Source of the DNA: a virus
Virus record (IMG/VR): IMGVR_UViG_3300008735_000108
Location: 1-22,535 of that record
Strand: one strand, 5' to 3'
DNA: 22,535 nucleotides
In this document: positions 1-5,726 of the stretch, one piece after another
Position numbering within the stretch: the stretch's first letter is position 1
Layout of the letters: every line of letters begins with the position of its first letter
The notes under the pieces: generated by a model
Database searches by the model: none
Told to the model about the DNA's origin: nothing
What the model saw: the letters and a program-made list of their open reading frames with translations, nothing else
Program-made: the position numbers and the translations under genes

Positions 1-224
1 TGTAAAGTTGAAAAGTATTTTAAGTCTTCATCCCAATCTATATTAGTTAAAAATTTTATTGCTCTTTGTTTAGCAACTTCTGATGCAGTTCTACTAAATG
101 TAAAAAAGCCTATCTTCTTAACAGGTGTTTTATGTTCATTTACTTCTTTTTTTAAATAAGTATTAATTAATCTATATGTTTTACCAGTTCCTGGTGGACC
201 TGGAATTATTATTCTTTTAGTCAT
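1..224 (-). CDS. SF1 (UvrD/Dda-like) DNA helicase, N-terminal fragment
   Basis: Only the first 74 codons are present; the frame is open at the left edge of the window. Residues 9-16 read GPPGTGKT, a Walker A loop typical of superfamily 1 helicases. Then come FTFSRTASEVAKQR (about residues 43-56), which matches the SF1 motif Ia pattern with its conserved TF and R, and STLH near the end, which matches the next SF1 motif. The protein would be an ATP-driven helicase of the phage replication module. Its ATG overlaps the stop of the upstream primase gene as ATGA (221-224), so the two are probably translationally coupled and may act together at the fork. Seen: the motifs and the overlap. Inferred: the role in phage DNA replication or recombination. 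The exact subfamily cannot be set from the fragment. Confidence 0.85.
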   Translation of the reverse strand, partial: MTKRIIIPGPPGTGKTYRLINTYLKKEVNEHKTPVKKIGFFTFSRTASEVAKQRAIKFLTNIDWDEDLKYFSTL

Positions 225-1735
225 TTTGCAAACGATGGTCTTTCTATTTCTGGTGGTTTATCTGCTGTTTTACTTACATCTAATGCGTCCATAACCATAA
301 CTTTAACTGATTTACCAGAAATTTTTAAAACAGTTTCTTTTGCATTAAATAATTCTTGTATTTTATGAGAAGTTTTATTTCTTTCCATATTCCAAGAACG
401 AGTTCTTTGTAAATAATTCCAAAAATCTTTAAATTTAAAATAAGTTTTTCCTTCATCTGTCCAAGATACACCTCTATTAATATCACTCTTTTGTTTCCCT
501 GCTGCTCGATCCGTTGTAAAATTTTCTAGATATTCTTCTAATTGTTTTTTAAATGTTAAACTTTCAGGAGCTTCTATCTCTTCCACACTTTTAAATAGTT
601 CAGATACTTTTCTACTCCACACTGGTTTTGGTATTGGTGGTAATTTTTCTCTAATTTGATCCATACAAGATTCATCAAATAAATCAAAATTTCTTAGTGT
701 TTTTGTATCTACTTCTACAGTTTGACCTCCAACATTTACAAACCATATTGGTGGATCAGATGTAAATATTCTTAAATTAGAAATCTCTGGCATCATAACT
801 CCGTTGCCTACTCCAAACTTTCTAGTTTGACATGTTACTGAATCACAGAAATTACATATAGGTTGGTCTTTGCATTTATATTGATAGTCTTTATTGTTAA
901 GAGATTTAATTGTAGTCATTACTTGTTGAGGACTTAAAGGTGGTTTCATAAATCTTGTATTATATGTTGCTAAATCTGTTTGCCATGTGTCTGGATTTGC
1001 TTTTTTTAAATAAACCCCAATGTTATATAGTCCATTGTTCCTTGTTCCTTCTGGAAAGCCTTCTTTACAAAGTGTCTGTAGGCAAGGTGGTCCGTCTTTT
1101 ATATTCTGTTCTTTATTACTTTCTACTTTTAAAGACTCAAATTTTTCTTTTGGTATCTTATATTTGTCATACATCTGTACAAATTCTTCTAGTGTTGCTG
1201 ATTCGCCATCTTCTTTAAATGCGTAACGAGTAGTTTTATTTCCTCCGTGATAAGGAAGATTTAAAAAACTACCTGTGTCCCCTCTTTCAATTAATATAAA
1301 TTCTTGTTTAGGAAATATTTCACACTCAGAATATCCTAATAACGCTGCCATTCTTTTTAATTTAGATCTCATCAACGCAGCTTGGACATGTTCACTTGCA
1401 AATAAGAATACATGTGCACCACCAGATTTAGATCGACATACAACTAAAGGTAAGTTCTTTTGTTTTATTTTTTTAATAAATTTTTTATGGTCAAAATTAT
1501 ATTGATCAATGTCAATACATCCCCATTTACATAGACTTTGTTCATTAATTGGAATAATACCTAGTGCAGGTTCCTTACCATCTAAATGATTTTGCCAAAG
1601 TATGTCTGTTACTGTTTTTCTAACAGTAAAAGGTTTTCCTTTTTGCTTACCATTTTCAGAGTAAGTATTACTAGGTATATACTGCCCATATGCACAGTTT
1701 AATCCTTCAAATATTTCTTTAAATCGATTCATCAT
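221..1735 (-). CDS. Archaeo-eukaryotic-type primase (AEP/TOTE-like)
   Basis: The 504-aa protein looks like a primase of the archaeo-eukaryotic superfamily, which makes primers for DNA synthesis. Residues 71-79 (WGCIDIDQY) carry the DxD metal-binding pair D75 and D77. SKSGGAHVF (102-110) is the sGGxH nucleotide-binding motif with H108. CEIFPKQ (138-144) supplies the third acidic position, E139, and NLPYHGG follows at 159-165. This layout matches the AEP domain also described in TOTE conflict systems. Residues about 218-308 look like the helical primase C-terminal region, with RNNGLYN and a Cys cluster C288-x5-C294-x2-C297-x4-C302 that could bind zinc or Fe-S. The last 200 residues are not recognised. 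Two ATGs lie in tandem at the start; no Shine-Dalgarno is visible. It is coupled to the SF1 helicase downstream and preceded by a GC-rich hairpin. A bifunctional primase-polymerase is possible. Confidence 0.82.
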   Translation of the reverse strand: MMNRFKEIFEGLNCAYGQYIPSNTYSENGKQKGKPFTVRKTVTDILWQNHLDGKEPALGIIPINEQSLCKWGCIDIDQYNFDHKKFIKKIKQKNLPLVVCRSKSGGAHVFLFASEHVQAALMRSKLKRMAALLGYSECEIFPKQEFILIERGDTGSFLNLPYHGGNKTTRYAFKEDGESATLEEFVQMYDKYKIPKEKFESLKVESNKEQNIKDGPPCLQTLCKEGFPEGTRNNGLYNIGVYLKKANPDTWQTDLATYNTRFMKPPLSPQQVMTTIKSLNNKDYQYKCKDQPICNFCDSVTCQTRKFGVGNGVMMPEISNLRIFTSDPPIWFVNVGGQTVEVDTKTLRNFDLFDESCMDQIREKLPPIPKPVWSRKVSELFKSVEEIEAPESLTFKKQLEEYLENFTTDRAAGKQKSDINRGVSWTDEGKTYFKFKDFWNYLQRTRSWNMERNKTSHKIQELFNAKETVLKISGKSVKVMVMDALDVSKTADKPPEIERPSFAK

Positions 1736-1745
1736 AATATTTAGA

Positions 1746-1778
1746 ATGGGCGGTATCCACTCTCGCTTCTCCGCCCAT
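1746..1778 (-). promoter_or_regulatory. GC-rich stem-loop in the primase leader
   Basis: ATGGGCGG (1746-1753) and CCGCCCAT (1771-1778) form a perfect 8-bp inverted repeat around a 17-nt loop. A smaller repeat, TTCCA/TGGAA at 1780-1784 and 1792-1796, lies beside it. The 62-nt gap between the 252-aa gene and the primase is clearly richer in GC than its surroundings. On the transcribed strand no U-run follows the stem, so a simple terminator is unlikely. An RNA-processing site, translation control of the primase, or a binding site on DNA are all possible; function is inference. Confidence 0.5.
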
Positions 1779-1797
1779 CTTCCAACCGGAATGGAAT

Positions 1798-2556
1798 TTA
1801 TTTTCCGCTACCGTTAACCGATGAATCACCTCTACGACAACTTTCGTAAAAGGTTTTAGCTCTCTTGTAAACATTGGCATCTGTAACTTCACCAACTTTT
1901 ACAATGTTATAGCCATACCACTGATTTCCTTTGCCGGTATTCTCGACAGAAGATATCTTATAATAGTGGCTAAATGGAGGCGGTGTGTAAGGACCGTCTT
2001 TACCATTTTTAGTTATACTCATCATCATTGAGTTCCATTTTCTAGAAACTTTTGCTTGTGATGAATACATTGAGATTAAAGCCGTCTCAGCAGAATTGCC
2101 ATCTGTTATGATAACAAAATGTTGAGAAGTCTTTTGAATATAATTACCGTTAGGTAATCTATCCTTCCCATTGGCATCTTTTGTGGTTTTAGACAGAATA
2201 TCACTTGATGCAGGATATATGTTTTCTGGTCTTCCAGAACCAGTTCCAAAATCCGCCCATTCTTGATACTCTAATCTATAATGACAAGGAATAACTTGTA
2301 TTCCTTTATCACCATCATACAGTTTTCTCGTTACTGTATTAAAAAACATACCAGGTTCTGCACCTTCGACGTAATTTGGATTACGTTTCTGTGCCTCTCC
2401 TGATCCGTTTTGTAAAAGTTTTAAGATAGGTAAGGCCAAGCTTTCTTGGTCTATATTCTCAAAACCTAGTTTAGCATCTGCTTCAAATAACGCGTCTGAA
2501 GGCAGACCCGCTTCTTGTTTAACTGATACTTGTTTCTCGTTACTATTTTCTAGCAT
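1798..2556 (-). CDS. Conserved phage replication-module protein, possible ssDNA-binding
   Basis: This 252-aa protein is one I recognise only as a recurrent neighbour of phage primase genes. It has no signal peptide or membrane segment. The core from about residue 42 to 215 mixes beta-type stretches with aromatic residues (for example YEQW-like EYQEWADFG, ISKxWNSMMMSI-like SRKWNSMMMSI, and FSHYYKI); the ends are polar and look disordered. Aromatic-rich beta sheets with flexible tails fit a single-stranded DNA-binding protein, and the place just before the primase fits that too, but no diagnostic OB-fold motif can be read by eye. Its ATG directly follows the TAG of the preceding gene, and the Shine-Dalgarno AGGAGA is formed by that gene's last Arg-Arg codons. 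The function is inference; the gene itself is secure. Confidence 0.7.
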   Translation of the reverse strand: MLENSNEKQVSVKQEAGLPSDALFEADAKLGFENIDQESLALPILKLLQNGSGEAQKRNPNYVEGAEPGMFFNTVTRKLYDGDKGIQVIPCHYRLEYQEWADFGTGSGRPENIYPASSDILSKTTKDANGKDRLPNGNYIQKTSQHFVIITDGNSAETALISMYSSQAKVSRKWNSMMMSITKNGKDGPYTPPPFSHYYKISSVENTGKGNQWYGYNIVKVGEVTDANVYKRAKTFYESCRRGDSSVNGSGK

Positions 2557-3105
2557 CTATTTTCTCCTATTAATTTTCGTTTGGTTACCTACAAACGTGT
2601 TAAAAAGATCCGTGGGCATGTCTTGTCCAGATTCAACACGCTCACGAACCACTGCTTTAAGTGTCTGAGGATGAACCCCAATCTTCTGGACGGGTTCATA
2701 TCCTTGACCTTTTGCAAGGACAGCATACTGCTGTGCCTTGTTATCTTCGCCACGACTAAAGGTAACAGTGATATCATTTTTAATAATATCCCCTAAGCCG
2801 TTATCTCGAAGCCAGTTAAATGCCTCATCCTGTTTTTCAGAATTTATCTTGGCACTATAAAAATTGGTAACTTCTATTTGAGCACCATCTTTTAATTTTA
2901 ATTTTGTTATATTCATTTCTTGCATCATCTTAGGAATAATTACCTGAGACAATTCTCTTGCTTTTTCTTTTAGACCTCTAGTATGATCTTCAGAAGCTGC
3001 AACTTGATCTTCTAAATTTCTTAACTCAATTACTTTATCAGATAAAGTTTTAGTTTGGTCAATCTGTGTAACTGAATCAACTCTATCCTCTTCAAAATTA
3101 ATCAT
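2557..3105 (-). CDS. Conserved phage protein, N-terminal coiled coil, unknown function
   Basis: A 182-aa soluble protein. Residues about 18-60 are charged and heptad-like (LSDKVIELRNLEDQV and onward), predicting a coiled coil. They are followed by a compact domain with LKLKDGAQIEV, the segment FNWLRDNGLGDIIKND, and a conserved-looking end HPQTLKAVVRERVESG with FNTFVG near the C-terminus. The pattern is familiar from other phage early regions but I cannot attach a proven function. The coiled coil recalls Gam-like nuclease inhibitors only in general shape. The start overlaps the upstream gene by 8 nt, with a Shine-Dalgarno-like AAGGA ahead of the ATG. Its last codons provide the ribosome binding site of the next gene. 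It belongs to the leftward early operon started at about 3505. Confidence 0.68.
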   Translation of the reverse strand: MINFEEDRVDSVTQIDQTKTLSDKVIELRNLEDQVAASEDHTRGLKEKARELSQVIIPKMMQEMNITKLKLKDGAQIEVTNFYSAKINSEKQDEAFNWLRDNGLGDIIKNDITVTFSRGEDNKAQQYAVLAKGQGYEPVQKIGVHPQTLKAVVRERVESGQDMPTDLFNTFVGNQTKINRRK

Positions 3106-3490
3106 TTATTTTTCCTTTCTCATATAAATTTATTTCTAATGGATAATACATTTGTTCTTGTCTATCCCACTTTAAAAGATTAAATCTTCCATTATTTATA
3201 TCAGACACGATTGCGCATGCAAGTCCTATAACAGAAGGATCTCCTGATAATAATAAATAATCGCTAGAGTTGTAATCTTTCAAAAGTCTTCTTAGTTCAA
3301 ATATTATAGGACCAGGGCTCATAATAATTTGAGTATCTTCTCTAAGAAGAACTTTTAACTTACCAAATTTTTGAGCACCTATAATATTATATTTAGGACG
3401 CCCAATTCTTGTTCCTGGTAATTCTTGCAATACATAAACAGTACTTTGTGTTTCATGTGTATTACTAATTTTATCATATTTTATATTCAT
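3098..3490 (-). CDS. Conserved phage protein, first gene of the leftward early operon
   Basis: A 130-aa protein, counted from the ATG at 3490. The open frame extends upstream to 3595, but that part runs through the divergent promoter and into the opposite gene's start, so the inner ATG is chosen; a purine stretch (AAGAAAG) lies just before it. Recognisable stretches are VYVLQELPGTR, KYNIIGAQKFGKLKVLL, SPGPIIFELRRLLKDYN, LLLSGDPSVIGLACAIVSD and FNLLKWDRQE. No membrane segment or catalytic motif stands out. It begins within about 15 nt of the expected transcription start, so its leader is very short. Similar proteins occur beside replication genes of other marine phages, from memory of the pattern; the function is unknown. 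Confidence 0.72.
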   Translation of the reverse strand: MNIKYDKISNTHETQSTVYVLQELPGTRIGRPKYNIIGAQKFGKLKVLLREDTQIIMSPGPIIFELRRLLKDYNSSDYLLLSGDPSVIGLACAIVSDINNGRFNLLKWDRQEQMYYPLEINLYEKGKIND

Positions 3491-3497
3491 AACTTTC

Positions 3498-3526
3498 TTG
3501 ACAAAAGATATAAACATTATTATATA
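3498..3526 (+). promoter_or_regulatory. Sigma70-type promoter for the SNF2-like helicase
   Basis: TTGACA at 3498-3503 is a consensus -35 box, followed by a 17-bp spacer and TATATA at 3521-3526. Transcription would start near 3533 and leave a leader of only about 24 nt, purine-rich (AAGAAAG, AAGAAA), before the ATG at 3557. Confidence 0.78.
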
Positions 3527-3535
3527 AGAAGTCAA
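3507..3535 (-). promoter_or_regulatory. Sigma70-type promoter for the leftward early operon
   Basis: On the minus strand TTGACT (3535-3530) is followed by a 17-bp spacer and TATATC (3512-3507). It faces and overlaps the rightward promoter completely, so the two can hardly be bound by RNA polymerase at once. It would serve the unknown-protein trio, primase and SF1 helicase. Confidence 0.7.
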
Positions 3536-3556
3536 GAAAGAAAAAAGAAAAATATT

Positions 3557-4987
3557 ATGAATTATAAATTTAAAACGCCACCTTACGCGCATCAATTAAA
3601 AGCGTTAGAAATGTCTTGGAATAAGGAAGTATTTGCTTATTTTATGGAGATGGGCACTGGTAAATCTAAAGTACTTATAGATAATATTTCTATGCTCTAC
3701 GATAGAGGTAAAATTAATGGTGCTTTAATTATAGCTCCTAAAGGAGTTGTTAAAACATGGTATGAACAAGAAATACCTACTCACTTAGTAGATCATGTTC
3801 AAAAAAAGGCAGTTTTGTGGCAAGCCAATATTAACAAAAAACAAAAATCTAAATTAGATACTCTTTTTAAAAATGAAGTGGATCTTCATATTTTAATTAT
3901 GAATGTAGAAGCACTATCTACTAAGAAAGGTGTAGATTTTGCCTCTAGATTTTTAAACTGTCATTCTGCTTTAATGGCAATTGATGAATCTACTACTATT
4001 AAAAACAAAGAGGCTAAAAGAACAAAGTCTGTATTAAAGCTTGGAAAACTTGCTAAATACAGAAGAATATTAACAGGTTCTCCAGTGACTAAATCACCAA
4101 TTGATTTATATACACAATGCGAATTTTTAGATTCTTGGTTATTAGGACATTCTTCTTGGTATAATTTTAGGGCAAAATACGCCATTATGAGAAACATGAG
4201 TGTGGGTGGAAGAACTTTTCAACAGATTGTTGGTTATAAAAATTTAGGAGAATTATCTGAAATATTAAGACCTTTTTCTCACAGAGTACTTAAAGATGAT
4301 TGCTTAGATTTACCTAAGAAAACATTTATGAAGAGGATTGTACAATTAACTCCTGATCAAAAGAAAATTTATCAACAAATGAAGCAAATGGCTTTAGCTG
4401 AAATGAATGGTAAAATGATTACTACAGTTACTGCTTTAACTCAGTTAATGAGATTACATCAAATAACTTGTGGTCATTTCAAAGCAGATGATGGCACTAC
4501 TCAAAACATTAATAATAATCGTATTGATGAATTAATTGATGTATTAGAGGAGATAGAAGGAAAAGTAGTTATTTGGGCGCATTATCAATATGATGTAGCT
4601 CAAATAATTAAAGCTATTACAGAAGAATTTGGAGAAGGATGCTGTGTTGATTATTACGGTTTAACTCCTCAAAGTGAAAGGCAAGAGAATATAAAGAAAT
4701 TTCAAGAAGATGATAAGATAAGATTCTTTGTTGGAACTCCTGCTACAGGAGGATATGGAATTACTTTAACTGGTGCTAGTAATATGATTTATTATTCTAA
4801 TGGTTATGACTTGGAGAAAAGAAAACAATCTGAAGCTAGAATAGATAGAATAGGTCAAGAAAAACCAATGACTTATATAGATATTCTTGCGGAGGATACT
4901 ATTGATGAGAGAATCGTCAAAGCTCTCCGCAAGAAAGTTAACATCGCCACAGAAATTATGGGCGAAGAATTAAAAGACTGGATTTAA
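3557..4987 (+). CDS. SNF2-type SF2 DNA helicase/translocase
   Basis: A 476-aa protein from the ATG at 3557; the frame is open back to 3425 but that stretch contains the promoter. The order of motifs is that of SNF2/RapA-type SF2 ATPases: HQLKAL near residue 12 (Q motif), MEMGTGKSK with K36 (motif I), IIAPKGVVKTW (58-68, motif Ia), IDESTTIKN with D143-E144 (motif II, DES form), LTGSP (172-176, motif III), a second RecA domain with VVIWAHYQYD, VGTPATGGYGITLTGA (motif V), and QSEARIDRIGQ (424-434) with arginine fingers R428 and R431 (motif VI). No extra nuclease or DNA-binding domain is visible, so it is a minimal translocase. It could remodel protein-DNA complexes or help at forks. It is the only plus-strand gene in the window, driven by its own promoter and closed by a terminator. 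Confidence 0.92.
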   Translation: MNYKFKTPPYAHQLKALEMSWNKEVFAYFMEMGTGKSKVLIDNISMLYDRGKINGALIIAPKGVVKTWYEQEIPTHLVDHVQKKAVLWQANINKKQKSKLDTLFKNEVDLHILIMNVEALSTKKGVDFASRFLNCHSALMAIDESTTIKNKEAKRTKSVLKLGKLAKYRRILTGSPVTKSPIDLYTQCEFLDSWLLGHSSWYNFRAKYAIMRNMSVGGRTFQQIVGYKNLGELSEILRPFSHRVLKDDCLDLPKKTFMKRIVQLTPDQKKIYQQMKQMALAEMNGKMITTVTALTQLMRLHQITCGHFKADDGTTQNINNNRIDELIDVLEEIEGKVVIWAHYQYDVAQIIKAITEEFGEGCCVDYYGLTPQSERQENIKKFQEDDKIRFFVGTPATGGYGITLTGASNMIYYSNGYDLEKRKQSEARIDRIGQEKPMTYIDILAEDTIDERIVKALRKKVNIATEIMGEELKDWI

Positions 4988-4998
4988 TCTCAGAAAAT

Positions 4999-5039
4999 GT
5001 AGGATATACACGCGAAGCGTTGTAATTTTTGAAACCTAC
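4999..5039. terminator. Probable bidirectional terminator between helicase and Hsp20
   Basis: TACACGC (5007-5013), loop GAA, and GCGTTGTA (5017-5024) pair with one bulged T, followed by TTTTT at 5026-5030 in the plus direction. An outer pair GTAGG (4999-5003) and CCTAC (5035-5039) can extend the structure. In the minus direction ATTTTC follows the outer stem. The site lies just where two genes converge. Confidence 0.55.
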
Positions 5040-5446
5040 TATTTTATGGAAATCGTCTTAGGTCTTTTATCTTCTGGTGGACGGTATTCCAATTTGATTT
5101 TAAGAATCCCATCTTCGAGTTCAGCACCTTTAGCTTCCACATACTCATGTAATTGTAACTTACGCGTAAAAGCTCTTTTAGCCATACCTTTATAAACATA
5201 GTCCTCCTTATCTTCTTCTGATTTACCAGTTATTTTTAATATGCCATCGGCAACTTCAATATCAATCTCTGATTTTTTATAGCCAGATAAAGCCATCTCT
5301 AAAGTGTATTTATCTTTGCCTGCTTTCTTTATATTATAATAGGGAAAACCCGTATTATGAGAATGCAGAGAAGAAAATCTATTGAAGAAATCTTCAAAGC
5401 CAATTGCGTTATTTAGGAAATTATTTAAATTTATTAGATCAGTCAT
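5039..5446 (-). CDS. Small heat-shock protein, Hsp20/alpha-crystallin family
   Basis: A 135-aa ATP-independent holdase chaperone, which would bind unfolding proteins in the host cytoplasm during infection. The alpha-crystallin domain covers about residues 35-130: PYYNIKK and YTLEMALSGYKKSEIDIEV at the start, GILKITGK, and the closing ELEDGILKIKLEY, which is the conserved G-x-L motif of the family. The tail ends KTISIK, with the I-x-I motif that docks between subunits. The length is close to IbpA. The ATG has a near-perfect Shine-Dalgarno (AAGGAGGT, 5451-5458), the strongest of the window, and a probable promoter sits 60 bp upstream, so it may be expressed apart from the late operon. Phage Hsp20 genes are known from marine cyanophages and pelagiphages. 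Help with capsid protein folding is inference. Confidence 0.93.
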   Translation of the reverse strand: MTDLINLNNFLNNAIGFEDFFNRFSSLHSHNTGFPYYNIKKAGKDKYTLEMALSGYKKSEIDIEVADGILKITGKSEEDKEDYVYKGMAKRAFTRKLQLHEYVEAKGAELEDGILKIKLEYRPPEDKRPKTISIK

Positions 5447-5477
5447 AGTAACCTCCTTGTTTAGACAGTTAATAATT

Positions 5478-5500
5478 AAGAGCCTTCCTAAAGCACTCTT
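5478..5500 (-). other. Imperfect hairpin in the Hsp20 leader
   Basis: On the minus strand AAGAG (5500-5496) pairs with CTCTT (5482-5478), with a partly paired interior. It lies between the predicted promoter and the Shine-Dalgarno. A temperature-sensitive or stabilising leader is conceivable, but the stem is weak and does not cover the ribosome binding site. Confidence 0.25.
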
Positions 5501-5505
5501 ACTTC

Positions 5506-5534
5506 TTATATATACTATTTATGTTAAATTACAA
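5506..5534 (-). promoter_or_regulatory. Probable sigma70-type promoter for Hsp20
   Basis: TTGTAA (5534-5529) is followed after 16 bp by TATATA (5512-5507), or after 17 bp by ATATAA. The -35 box coincides with the last Leu-stop codons of the 65-aa gene. AT-rich sequence makes chance matches likely, but the position, in the 82-nt gap just before a gene with a strong Shine-Dalgarno, supports it. Confidence 0.5.
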
Positions 5535-5726
5535 GACTTTTATTGTAATATTAATAATGACGTATGCCATACCAGTAATTAAAGCGCCTACTGATACTAA
5601 TAAAATACTTTCTATTCTATTAATTTGTTTTTCTAATTTAGATATTTTATCGTGAGTTTGTTTTTGCATAATTCTGCAAAGTTTTTCGTGTGATTCTATT
5701 TTTTGTAATGCGTTATCTTTTGGCAT
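5529..5726 (-). CDS. Small membrane protein with coiled coil, holin-like
   Basis: A 65-aa protein. Residues 10-40 are charged with heptad spacing (SHEKLCRIM, DKISKLEKQINRIES), predicting a coiled coil, and residues 41-62 form one hydrophobic helix (LLVSVGALITGMAYVIINI) ending a few residues before the C-terminus. A coiled coil followed by a C-terminal membrane helix is the plan of XhlA-like phage lysis proteins and some holins. The start at 5726 is chosen because it forms a TAATG overlap with the upstream gene and has AAGGA before it; the longer frame to 5780 has no such signal. No endolysin is seen next to it, which weakens the lysis call. A spanin-like or virion membrane role cannot be excluded. 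Confidence 0.65.
   Translation of the reverse strand: MPKDNALQKIESHEKLCRIMQKQTHDKISKLEKQINRIESILLVSVGALITGMAYVIINITIKVL

Larger units (their letters stand above)
3493..3540. repeat. 10-bp inverted repeat framing the divergent promoters
   Basis: CTTTCTTGAC (3493-3502) and GTCAAGAAAG (3531-3540) are perfect reverse complements, separated by 28 bp. Each arm contains the -35 box of one of two opposed promoters. The arrangement is symmetrical, so a dimeric regulator could occupy both arms, or the symmetry may simply reflect matched promoter strength. Confidence 0.85.

Noticed and set aside
955-1505. Plus-strand open frames opposite the primase
   Set aside because: They lie opposite the conserved primase motifs, are Leu/Phe/Cys-rich shadow translations, and have no start signals.
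1719-1778. 19-codon minus-strand frame in the primase leader as a leader peptide
   Set aside because: Its ATG is inside the hairpin stem and has no ribosome site; kept only as a remark in the hairpin finding.
3425-3556. N-terminal extension of the plus-strand helicase
   Set aside because: It would cover the divergent promoter and gives a Cys/Phe-rich stretch unlike helicase N-termini; the Q-motif region starts right after the ATG at 3557.
3491-3595. N-terminal extension of the 130-aa gene, which reads like a membrane segment
   Set aside because: The hydrophobic look comes from AT-rich promoter DNA and the opposite strand of the helicase start; the ATG at 3490 fits the promoter position.
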